The notes under the pieces were generated by a model. It did no database searches, was not told where the DNA came from, and was given only the letters and a program-made list of their open reading frames with translations. Both the position numbers and the translations under genes were made by a program. Shown here piece by piece: positions 1 through 6,053 of a DNA stretch of 12,022 nt (position 1 is the stretch's first letter; the number at the start of each line of letters is the position of its first letter). This DNA is from Maribacter sp. (lineage in GTDB: Bacteria; Bacteroidota; Bacteroidia; Flavobacteriales; Flavobacteriaceae), in NCBI GenBank assembly GCA_013001935.1, contig JABDKZ010000029.1, forward strand, positions 1-12,022. Direction: 5' to 3'.

Positions 1-278
1 GAGGGGTACCTGAAGAAGACGTTGTCTTGGATGAATTTAAGGATGGGGCCTTTAAAATGGCAATAGCACATAATATTCCTGTAGTGCCTATGACATTTTA
101 TGACAACAAAAAACGATTTTCCTTTACCTTCCTAAGCGGAGGTCCAGGTTTAATTCGGGCTAAAGTTCATTCTTTCTTTGAAACTGCGCTATTGGAAGAT
201 GAGGACAAAATTACCTTGCGTGAAGAGGTACGACAAGTAATTTTCACAGAATTAACAATCCAATCTCCAACAAAATAA
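1..278 (+). CDS. 1-acyl-glycerol-3-phosphate acyltransferase (PlsC-like), 3' end only
   Basis: This is the C-terminal part of a gene that begins left of the window; the frame is open from base 3. The first residues read GVPEEDVVLDEFKDGAFKMA, followed by the segment IPVVPMTFYDN. This matches the region just after the FPEG substrate-binding motif in PlsC-type lysophospholipid acyltransferases, where a Gly/Pro/Glu-rich turn is followed by an FKxGAF helix and an IP(I/V)VP strand. The family transfers an acyl chain to lysophosphatidic acid at the inner membrane during phospholipid synthesis. The catalytic HxxxxD motif lies outside the window, so activity cannot be judged. A TTG at 27 could be mistaken for a start, but the homologous sequence continues upstream of it. 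The gene converges on the minus-strand operon and shares its terminator hairpin. Confidence 0.8.
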   Translation, partial: GVPEEDVVLDEFKDGAFKMAIAHNIPVVPMTFYDNKKRFSFTFLSGGPGLIRAKVHSFFETALLEDEDKITLREEVRQVIFTELTIQSPTK

Positions 279-305
279 AGCCCTGAAAATTGGGCTTCAG
301 GGCTT
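278..305. terminator. Shared bidirectional terminator between the acyltransferase and the barrel gene
   Basis: A perfect 10-bp inverted repeat (AAGCCCTGAA at 278-287, TTCAGGGCTT at 296-305) encloses an 8-base loop. It sits directly after the stop codon of the plus-strand gene and about 40 bases past the stop of the minus-strand gene. Read on the minus strand the stem is followed by a T-rich stretch (TTATTTTGTTG). On the plus strand the following bases have no real T run. It therefore looks strongest as a terminator for the minus-strand operon, with probable service to both. Confidence 0.75.
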
Positions 306-347
306 CAAAAGTCATTGCATCAACAACAAACTACCTAACCAATTTCT

Positions 348-1880
348 TTAAAATTTAAAATTAAGTCCACTGTAAACTCCGATGGTGAACGGTTGAAAAT
401 TACCAGCAGTATCTGAAAAAGTATTTAATTGATATTTAAAAACAGGTTCTATATTCAATTGCACTTTAGGGGAGAACTTATAATTGACCCCAAAACCTAT
501 ATTCGTACTAAAGTTTAGCGTATTCAGATTATTGGCTTCACCCATTTCGGTAGTTAGTTCACCAGAGGAAAGGATAACCGAATTATCAATCAAAAACAAT
601 GAGCTTAAACCTCCAATAAGGTTGATTCCAAATTTGCGATCGACTAGGCTATAATTCAATTCAAGAGGAACCTCCAAGTACCCAAATTGCTGCGCCATTA
701 CCCCAAATAATGATGGATCTTGTGAGGCAGCGTCCATTGCTTTATTCTCAGTAGCCAAAGTCCTGTCAGTAGCTTTACTTTCCACTACAATATTCCGTGA
801 AGCTTGGCTATAATCGATATTTTCAATTTGTCCACCGCTAAAACCCGCTAAAGTTGCCGAAAATTCTACATCATTGGTAGTATACCCATAATCAACTTTA
901 TGAACCCCTGTTTTTAGGGAAAGCTTTTTGTTTATTTCATACGAAACGGCAAGGCCATAACTAAGATTGACATCACCTGATTTTGAATTTGGAACAAATA
1001 TTGAATGTACTGGTGAACCCTGCCCTATGGCACTGAAATAAACAGGCGCTATACTTGGACCCGCCGACCACTTACTGCCTTTCCCTTCTGCAACTACCTC
1101 TTCCTGTTCTGAAATTTCATCAAAAATCGATTTTTTTGCTTCTTCATTTTTCTTTTCTGAAGCTTCGGTTTCAACTCCAACAACTACTTGATCTTGCTCA
1201 ATACTCTTCAGCATGTCTTCCTGTGCCTTAACTGCCTCACTGGTCTCAGCAATACCTTTTTGAGCTGTGGCCCTATGTTCAGATGAAATATTCTCGGTTT
1301 TATGGGTCTCATTAATGGCAAAGGCATGCTCTTTATCATTAGTGTCAGTATCTTTTGTGTCCTTAGTTTCATTTACAGCACCCATTTGGGTCTTCAGTAT
1401 GGTACCCTTTGCACTTGTCGATTTTTGTTGATCAACTGATATTTGAAGGTTGCCCTTTTCTGCCAATATTGCATCGGTCTCAAAAGATTTTTCGGAACCG
1501 GACTTCTTCTTTTGGTCCATGTCCGAATCAATCAACGCACTGTTATCCGATTCAGCATTATCAACGACTTGTGGCACGATTTCACGGGAAGTTGGATCAA
1601 CAGCGTTCTCTAATTCTGGTTGTTTATCGTTGACGTTTTCTATGTCTGTGATACTAGTCTTGGTTTCATTACCAGCATCATTAAACGGATTGATAAGAAA
1701 CAAACCAATTGCCATCGCTGCGGCAATACCGCCTAGTTTCCACCAAATGGGGATAACCAAGCGGTTTTTTTTCTTTTTATTCAAAGAGGCATCTATAGAT
1801 TTCCAGACTTTTTCTGTAGGGATGTCTGAAAAATCCGAGAGTTTCTCTTGGAATATTTTGTCGAGGTTCTTTTTACTCAT
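348..1880 (-). CDS. Putative anti-sigma-like membrane protein with C-terminal outer-membrane beta-barrel domain
   Basis: The 510-residue product has four visible parts. Residues 1-40 are a charged, presumably cytosolic head with a helical DKIFQEKL...PTEKVWKSID stretch, ending in a KKKK patch. Residues about 42-64 form one hydrophobic segment (positive-inside). Residues about 66-265 form a long, low-complexity, charged linker rich in Glu, Lys, Ser and Thr. Residues about 268-510 show amphipathic alternation (WSAGPSIAPVYF, YGLAVSYEI, TIGVYSGLNFKF) and end in Phe, as expected of a BAM-inserted outer-membrane barrel of the porin/OMP_b-brl type. There is no cleavable signal peptide. The gene lies 60 bases after an ECF sigma gene, so the head is inferred to be an anti-sigma region. 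The zinc HxxxCxxC motif of ZAS anti-sigmas and a FecR domain are not seen. The barrel call is fairly firm; the anti-sigma role is inference from position. Confidence 0.72.
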   Translation of the reverse strand: MSKKNLDKIFQEKLSDFSDIPTEKVWKSIDASLNKKKKNRLVIPIWWKLGGIAAAMAIGLFLINPFNDAGNETKTSITDIENVNDKQPELENAVDPTSREIVPQVVDNAESDNSALIDSDMDQKKKSGSEKSFETDAILAEKGNLQISVDQQKSTSAKGTILKTQMGAVNETKDTKDTDTNDKEHAFAINETHKTENISSEHRATAQKGIAETSEAVKAQEDMLKSIEQDQVVVGVETEASEKKNEEAKKSIFDEISEQEEVVAEGKGSKWSAGPSIAPVYFSAIGQGSPVHSIFVPNSKSGDVNLSYGLAVSYEINKKLSLKTGVHKVDYGYTTNDVEFSATLAGFSGGQIENIDYSQASRNIVVESKATDRTLATENKAMDAASQDPSLFGVMAQQFGYLEVPLELNYSLVDRKFGINLIGGLSSLFLIDNSVILSSGELTTEMGEANNLNTLNFSTNIGFGVNYKFSPKVQLNIEPVFKYQLNTFSDTAGNFQPFTIGVYSGLNFKF

Positions 1881-1940
1881 TTTGCTAATTGTTAAGCAAT
1901 GTTCATGTTTTTTGATTCTGTTGCGAGCATATTGTTATAC

Positions 1941-2507
1941 TCATATACTATCTCCTAAAGCGATAATTAAAATGCCAATTATTGCTTTGGTAGTTCTTTT
2001 TTCTATTCGTTCCTTTAAAATCATTCTTGCCCTAGCAAGATTTGATTTTGATGTACCGGTTGATGTACCTAGCATTGAACTGATCTCTTTATGCGTAAAA
2101 CCGTCTAAAACGTACAAATTAAAGGTCAACCTATATTTGTTTGGTAATTCTTGAATGTATTTTAAGAGTGTCTGAAGGCCAATATCGGAATAATCGGTCT
2201 CTACTTTAATTTCTTCCTCTACATTGTCAGAAACCACTTTGAGGTATTCTTCTTTTCTATATTTCTGTAGTACAGTGTTAACCGTTATCCTTTTCATCCA
2301 TCCTTCAAATGACCCTTTTGATTTATATTGTCCTATCTTTTCATAAATGGTCATGAAACTGTCGTGAAGACTATCTTCAGCCTCCGATTTATTGCGCGAA
2401 TATTTAAGGCAGATACCGAACAGTATATTGGAATATTGCCTATATAACTGCTCTTGTGCCCTTCTATCTCCTTTTTTACACTTTTCAATGAGTTCTTCCA
2501 GACTCAC
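1941..2507 (-). CDS. ECF-type RNA polymerase sigma-70 factor
   Basis: The 188-residue product has the two-domain ECF layout. Region 2 spans about residues 20-85 (LYRQYSNILFGICLKYSRNK, AEDSLHDSFMTIYEKI, GSFEGWMKRITVNTVLQKYRK). Region 4 spans about residues 115-168, with a helix-turn-helix (LPNKYRLTFNLYVLDGFTHK then EISSMLGTSTGTSKSNLARA). It would direct core polymerase to a small set of promoters. The start is a GTG, 26 bases past the lipoprotein stop; no ATG fits the conserved N-terminus better. The protein ends in an unusual hydrophobic tail (AIIGILIIAL, about residues 175-184) beyond region 4. It lies in one minus-strand operon with the lipoprotein upstream and the membrane-barrel protein downstream, the usual position for a cognate anti-sigma. 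The target regulon cannot be read from this window. Confidence 0.93.
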   Translation of the reverse strand: MSLEELIEKCKKGDRRAQEQLYRQYSNILFGICLKYSRNKSEAEDSLHDSFMTIYEKIGQYKSKGSFEGWMKRITVNTVLQKYRKEEYLKVVSDNVEEEIKVETDYSDIGLQTLLKYIQELPNKYRLTFNLYVLDGFTHKEISSMLGTSTGTSKSNLARARMILKERIEKRTTKAIIGILIIALGDSI

Positions 2508-2533
2508 AATATTGGTTAGGTTATAATAATCGA

Positions 2534-2953
2534 TTAATTCACAGGAACTTCAACCTCTAAAAACAGTTGCTCACCATTTGTATCTTCGCCCTGATAAAAT
2601 CTAAATAAATACGTTTGTTCGTAAAGCACTACAAAATTAAATGATGTCGTAGCTTCTGTCACAACTTGTGTGCAGGCTTCTTGATCTGTGCGTTGAGCGC
2701 CGACGGCCACGACCTTACGCGTACTTGTTGTTTCCGCCACCACATCAACACCTTCATAATAGGTACAGCCATTGGGGATGGTATAGGTGACATCGATTTG
2801 ATATGTTTCACTGAGCTCAAAGGATTCAGGAACAGCAACACTTTCTATTCGTAGAGGCACAAAATGAAAATTTGGTCCTTCATCTGCAATTTCGCAAGAA
2901 GAAAAATTCACGGATACTGTTAGGGCAAAAAGCACCAAAAACGTCCTTTTCAT
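2534..2953 (-). CDS. Small secreted lipoprotein of unknown function
   Basis: The 139-residue product starts with a lipoprotein signal: Lys-Arg, a hydrophobic core (FLVLFALTVSV) and the lipobox FSSC, with the lipidated Cys at residue 20. The mature part of about 120 residues is rich in beta-prone sequence (VVAVGAQ, FNFVVLYEQTYLFRFYQGE). It has two further cysteines (C63 and C94) that could form a disulfide in the periplasm. I do not recognise the family. The gene is first in the minus-strand operon with the ECF sigma gene, 26 bases before its GTG start. A role in envelope sensing, or as a partner of the barrel protein, is therefore plausible but unproven. No clear TAnnTTTG box was found in the 180 bases upstream. 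Confidence 0.8.
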   Translation of the reverse strand: MKRTFLVLFALTVSVNFSSCEIADEGPNFHFVPLRIESVAVPESFELSETYQIDVTYTIPNGCTYYEGVDVVAETTSTRKVVAVGAQRTDQEACTQVVTEATTSFNFVVLYEQTYLFRFYQGEDTNGEQLFLEVEVPVN

Positions 2954-3077
2954 AAGCTAATAATTTATATCTAAGATGAAACTATTTGATTATGGTTGCG
3001 TTTATCGGCATTAAGGTACAAGAAAAGTCGTTTACTATCAGAATATCAATATAATGGAGTGTATATATTGACCTCTT

Positions 3078-3110
3078 AAAAGAAAATAGGCACCAACGGG
3101 GCGCCTATTT
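3078..3110 (-). terminator. Rho-independent terminator of recA
   Basis: The inverted repeat AAATAGGC (3084-3091) / GCCTATTT (3103-3110) lies just past the recA stop. Inner C-G pairs may extend it. Read on the minus strand it is followed by TTCTTTT. A second copy of TAAATAGGCG overlaps the recA stop codon, 30 bases upstream in the transcript, and could compete for the same pairing partner. Confidence 0.8.
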
Positions 3111-3134
3111 AGTAATCATTTAATGTGATCTCGC

Positions 3135-4139
3135 CTATTTAATAGCTTTAATGGCCTCACGTATTTTGGCCTCTAATTCTTCATATAACTCCGGATTGTC
3201 ATTTAAAAGGGCTTTTACAGCATCTCTCCCTTGACCCAGTTTGGTGTCGCCATAACTGAACCATGACCCACTTTTCTTAATGATTTCGTATTCAACACCC
3301 AAGTCAATGATTTCTCCGATTTTCGAAATTCCCTCACCATACATAATATCGAATTCTGCCAACTTGAATGGGGGAGCCACTTTGTTTTTCACAACTTTTA
3401 CTCTTGTTTTGTTGCCTTTAACAGCTCCATCAGTATCTTTAATCTGTGTTGAACGACGAATATCCAATCGTACTGAAGCGTAAAATTTTAAGGCATTACC
3501 GCCAGTAGTAGTTTCAGGATTACCGAACATAACCCCGATTTTCTCCCTTAATTGGTTTATAAAAATAACAGTGCAATTGGTTTTACTGATTGATCCTGTT
3601 AGCTTTCTAAGGGCCTGGGACATTAAACGCGCATGTAGGCCCATTTTAGAATCCCCCATTTCACCTTCGATTTCACTTTTAGGGGTTAAAGCAGCCACTG
3701 AATCGATTACTACAATGTCAATAGCACCCGAACGGATTAGATTATCGGCGATTTCCAAAGCTTGTTCACCATTATCTGGTTGCGAAATGATCAAGTTATC
3801 TATATCGATCCCTAATTTTTCGGCATAAAAACGATCAAAGGCATGTTCTGCATCAATGAAGGCTGCAATGCCCCCATTTTTTTGAGCTTCCGCTATGGCA
3901 TGTAAAGTCAATGTTGTTTTACCAGATGATTCCGGCCCATATATTTCAACAACCCTTCCTCTTGGATAGCCGCCCACTCCAAGGGCAATGTCAAGACCTA
4001 ATGATCCTGATGGGATGACTTCAACATCTTCAATGACACTATCCCCCATTTTCATTACGGCCCCTTTACCATACGTTTTATCCAGTTTATCTAAAGTTAG
4101 TTTTAAGGCCTTTAATTTTGCTTCTTTCTCGCTACTCAT
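3135..4139 (-). CDS. recA: Recombinase RecA
   Basis: RecA forms ATP-dependent filaments on single-stranded DNA and catalyses strand exchange in recombinational repair. The 334-residue length is normal for the family. The Walker A motif GPESSGKT is at residues 68-75. The catalytic Glu lies in FIDAEHA (E98), and Walker B is DIVVIDS (141-147). The DNA-binding loop L2 region includes [20 protein letters not shown] (195-214), followed by the conserved [14 protein letters not shown]. The usual C-terminal domain ends in a [10 protein letters not shown] helix rather than the strongly acidic tail of E. coli RecA. The ATG is supported by the standard N-terminal helix ([19 protein letters not shown]). 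No recX follows. The gene is transcribed alone, divergently from trhP, and an inverted repeat 40-73 bases upstream of the start may regulate it. Confidence 0.99.
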   Translation of the reverse strand: MSSEKEAKLKALKLTLDKLDKTYGKGAVMKMGDSVIEDVEVIPSGSLGLDIALGVGGYPRGRVVEIYGPESSGKTTLTLHAIAEAQKNGGIAAFIDAEHAFDRFYAEKLGIDIDNLIISQPDNGEQALEIADNLIRSGAIDIVVIDSVAALTPKSEIEGEMGDSKMGLHARLMSQALRKLTGSISKTNCTVIFINQLREKIGVMFGNPETTTGGNALKFYASVRLDIRRSTQIKDTDGAVKGNKTRVKVVKNKVAPPFKLAEFDIMYGEGISKIGEIIDLGVEYEIIKKSGSWFSYGDTKLGQGRDAVKALLNDNPELYEELEAKIREAIKAIK

Positions 4140-4178
4140 TTCTTATAAAATTAGGAACGCTAATTTACTATTTCTTTT

Positions 4179-4212
4179 TGCATAAAACCATCAGTCTAAA
4201 TTATTTTATGCA
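4179..4212. promoter_or_regulatory. Inverted repeat in the recA upstream region (candidate operator)
   Basis: TGCATAAAA (4179-4187) and TTTTATGCA (4204-4212) form perfect 9-bp arms around a 16-base spacer, 40-73 bases upstream of the recA start. On the minus strand the spacer contains TAATTTAG (4196-4203), one mismatch from the Bacteroidota -7 box TAnnTTTG. The arms would thus flank the likely recA promoter. This suits a dimeric regulator or two half-sites. No regulator is identifiable here, and a clear -33 box is lacking. Confidence 0.45.
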
Positions 4213-4330
4213 CAGTTTTGGGCGAAGTCAGATTTTATAACGCAACCTTTTAATAAATACGACATCTTACCTAAAACAGCATAGACTAACTCTATATATA
4301 AACCATTTGTTTTCGGACGATGGGCAACGG

Positions 4331-4424
4331 TGGTCAATTCCTTTTTTGCATTTTACAAGAATGCTGTGAAAAAGAAAAAATGGGGTGACCAATTAAGAGT
4401 CTTGAAATTTCAAGACTCTTTTTT
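4331..4424 (+). ncRNA. Candidate structured small RNA ending in a strong terminator
   Basis: The 388 bases between recA and trhP hold no convincing ORF, yet a plus-strand terminator sits at 4395-4424. Just before it the strand can fold on itself. TGGTCA (4331-4336) pairs with TGACCA (4386-4391), TTCCTTTTTT (4338-4347) can pair with the A-rich AAAAAATGGGG side, and an inner hairpin GCATT/AATGC (4348-4352, 4360-4364) has a 7-base loop. A terminator with no gene before it suggests a short noncoding transcript. The 5' end is not defined; TATATATAAACC near 4294-4304 is only a weak promoter candidate. I cannot assign it to a named RNA family. Confidence 0.38.
4395..4424 (+). terminator. Strong plus-strand terminator upstream of trhP
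   Basis: AAGAGTCTTGAAA (4395-4407) followed by TTTCAAGACTCTT (4408-4420) is a perfect 26-base palindrome, with the T run continuing to 4424. The T tract exists only on the plus strand, so it ends a plus-strand transcript. It lies about 70 bases upstream of the trhP promoter and would insulate trhP from upstream transcription. Confidence 0.8.
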
Positions 4425-4496
4425 ATGTAGAAGATTCAAATTTCATATCACTTCCAAATAGGGTCTCTTCTAAGAGGGTATTTTTCCTATAAAACG

Positions 4497-4504
4497 TACC
4501 TTTG
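4497..4504 (+). promoter_or_regulatory. -7 promoter element of trhP
   Basis: TACCTTTG is an exact match to the Bacteroidota housekeeping -7 box TAnnTTTG and is followed by CA, as is common. It lies 23 bases before the trhP ATG, so the 5' leader is very short. A TTG at -33 is not evident. Confidence 0.65.
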
Positions 4505-4527
4505 CAGTCCTAAATGCAAACGGGTAT

Positions 4528-5769
4528 ATGACAAGAAACGGACAGATAGAGCTCATGGCACCTGCGGGGAATTTCGAATCCCTTCAAGCGGCAATCGTTA
4601 ATGGCGCCGATTCAGTATACTTTGGGGTAGAGCAACTTAACATGCGCGCAAGGGCAAGTATTAACTTCACTATAGAAGATTTACCAGAGATAGTGCAGCG
4701 TTGTCAAAAAGAAAATATTAGGACTTACCTTACCCTCAACACGATTATTTACGATCATGACCTGTCATTGATCAAGATGGTTTTAAATACGGCAAAAAAA
4801 GCTGGAATTACAGCTGTTATTGCTATGGATCAGGCAGTAATTGCTTTTGCCAGGCAAATAGATATGGAGGTACATATTTCAACACAAATAAATATTACCA
4901 ACATCGAGGCTGTTAAGTTTTATTCCCTATTTGCAGATACCGTGGTTTTAAGCCGGGAATTAAGCCTACGACAAATCAGGAATATTTGTACCCAAATACA
5001 GCAAGAGGCGGTAAAAGGACCTTCTGGCAACTTAATTGAAGTTGAAGTATTTGGACATGGTGCTTTGTGCATGGCTGTTTCAGGCAAATGCTACTTAAGC
5101 CTACATTCCCATAATTCGTCGGCCAATAGAGGTGCGTGCAAGCAAAATTGCCGTAAGAAATATACGGTAATCGATCAAGAGAGTGGTTTTGAGATCGAGC
5201 TTGACAATGAGTATATGATGTCGCCCAAAGATTTATGTACCCTTGATTTTTTAGACCAAATAATCGATGCAGGGGTTAAGGTCTTAAAGATTGAAGGTAG
5301 GGGAAGAGCACCCGAATATGTGGCAACAGTGATTAAAACATATAGAGAAGCTATAGATGCACATGCCAATGGCACTTTTTCCCAGGACAAGGTTGACTCA
5401 TGGATGAAAGAATTGGACAAAGTCTATAATCGGGGATTTTGGAGCGGTTATTATTTGGGACAGCAGCTTGGGGAATGGAGTGATGGCCCTGGTTCACAGG
5501 CTAGTCAAAGGAAAATATATGTGGGGAAAGGGGTTCATTATTATCCGAGACCCGGTATTGCTGAATTCAAGATTGAAGCCTTCGATATTAAAGTTGGCGA
5601 TACGTTACTAATTACAGGGCCTACCACCGGAGTTCAGGAAATTCAGCTGGGCGAGATAATGGTTGATGACGTTATCGCGTCGATGGCAGAAAAAGGAAAA
5701 AATTGTACTTTTCCAACAGGTTTCAAAGTCAGGCCTTCTGACAAGTTATATAAAATTGTAAAGGAATAA
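4528..5769 (+). CDS. trhP: U32-family tRNA 5-hydroxyuridine synthase TrhP (YegQ-like)
   Basis: The product belongs to the U32 'peptidase' family. The U32 signature is seen at about residues 173-191 (EVFGHGALCMAVSGKCYLS), followed by NRGACKQNCRKKY. C181, C188, C204 or C208, and C237 are plausible ligands of the Fe-S cluster known in the family. The N-terminal barrel starts with ELMAPAGN and VYFG. The last ~90 residues (from GPGSQASQRK) form the small beta-rich U32 C-terminal domain. At 413 residues it fits TrhP (E. coli 453) better than RlhA (about 650) or UbiU/UbiV (about 300). TrhP makes 5-hydroxyuridine at tRNA position 34 in a prephenate-dependent reaction. Its stop codon shares one base with the ferredoxin start (TAATG), and trhO follows. 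Older annotations would call it a protease or collagenase, which the context argues against. Confidence 0.88.
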   Translation: MTRNGQIELMAPAGNFESLQAAIVNGADSVYFGVEQLNMRARASINFTIEDLPEIVQRCQKENIRTYLTLNTIIYDHDLSLIKMVLNTAKKAGITAVIAMDQAVIAFARQIDMEVHISTQINITNIEAVKFYSLFADTVVLSRELSLRQIRNICTQIQQEAVKGPSGNLIEVEVFGHGALCMAVSGKCYLSLHSHNSSANRGACKQNCRKKYTVIDQESGFEIELDNEYMMSPKDLCTLDFLDQIIDAGVKVLKIEGRGRAPEYVATVIKTYREAIDAHANGTFSQDKVDSWMKELDKVYNRGFWSGYYLGQQLGEWSDGPGSQASQRKIYVGKGVHYYPRPGIAEFKIEAFDIKVGDTLLITGPTTGVQEIQLGEIMVDDVIASMAEKGKNCTFPTGFKVRPSDKLYKIVKE

Positions 5770-5999
5770 TGGTCGTAGTTACTTTGCAGCGAAAAAAATG
5801 CATTGGCTGCAATTATTGCGTCGAATTAGCTCCAGAGCAATTTCAAATGTCGAAAAGAGATGGTAAATGTGTACTTCTAAGATCTGAAGGAAAAAAAGGG
5901 TTTTTTACTATAAAATCGCATGATCATAGTCTTTATGAACCATGCAAAAATGCACAGCTTGCCTGTCCGGTGAAAATTATCACTACCAAAATAGTCTAG
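5769..5999 (+). CDS. Small ferredoxin, single iron-sulfur cluster type
   Basis: The 76-residue product has the pattern CIGCNYC (C11, C14, C17) near the N-terminus and a distal Cys-Pro (C66) within CKNAQLACP. This is the ligand set of a monocluster [4Fe-4S] ferredoxin; C34 and C59 are additional cysteines. Such proteins carry single electrons between cytosolic redox enzymes. The ATG overlaps the trhP stop codon by one base, so translation is probably coupled. This makes TrhP, itself an Fe-S enzyme family, the likeliest partner. Use as electron donor or in cluster maintenance is inference. The gene ends 54 bases before trhO, which has its own promoter box. Confidence 0.88.
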   Translation: MVVVTLQRKKCIGCNYCVELAPEQFQMSKRDGKCVLLRSEGKKGFFTIKSHDHSLYEPCKNAQLACPVKIITTKIV

Positions 6000-6007
6000 G
6001 ATTATTT

Positions 6008-6015
6008 TATCTTTG
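6008..6015 (+). promoter_or_regulatory. -7 promoter element of trhO
   Basis: TATCTTTG matches TAnnTTTG exactly, 38 bases before the trhO ATG and within the short gap after the ferredoxin gene. It suggests trhO can be transcribed separately from trhP-ferredoxin. No -33 TTG is obvious, and there is no terminator between the ferredoxin and trhO, so read-through is also likely. Confidence 0.6.
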
Positions 6016-6053
6016 CCACTTAATCTATTCTTTAACTTAACGATTGGTATAGC

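Noticed and set aside
27..29. TTG as the start of the first gene
   Set aside because: The PlsC-like sequence is already recognisable in the residues encoded upstream of it, so the gene is cut by the window edge.
1450..2154. 234-codon plus-strand open frame across the sigma/barrel gene junction
   Set aside because: It is antisense to two well-supported minus-strand genes, has no recognisable domain and is rich in Ser/Phe/Leu as expected of a shadow frame.
3988..4185. 65-codon plus-strand frame across the recA start
   Set aside because: It is antisense to the conserved recA N-terminus and shows no recognisable feature; it does not explain the orphan terminator at 4395-4424.
4528..5769. Annotation of the U32 protein as a secreted collagenase or peptidase
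   Set aside because: No signal peptide is present, the family cysteines fit an Fe-S cluster, and the neighbours are a ferredoxin and TrhO, which point to tRNA modification.
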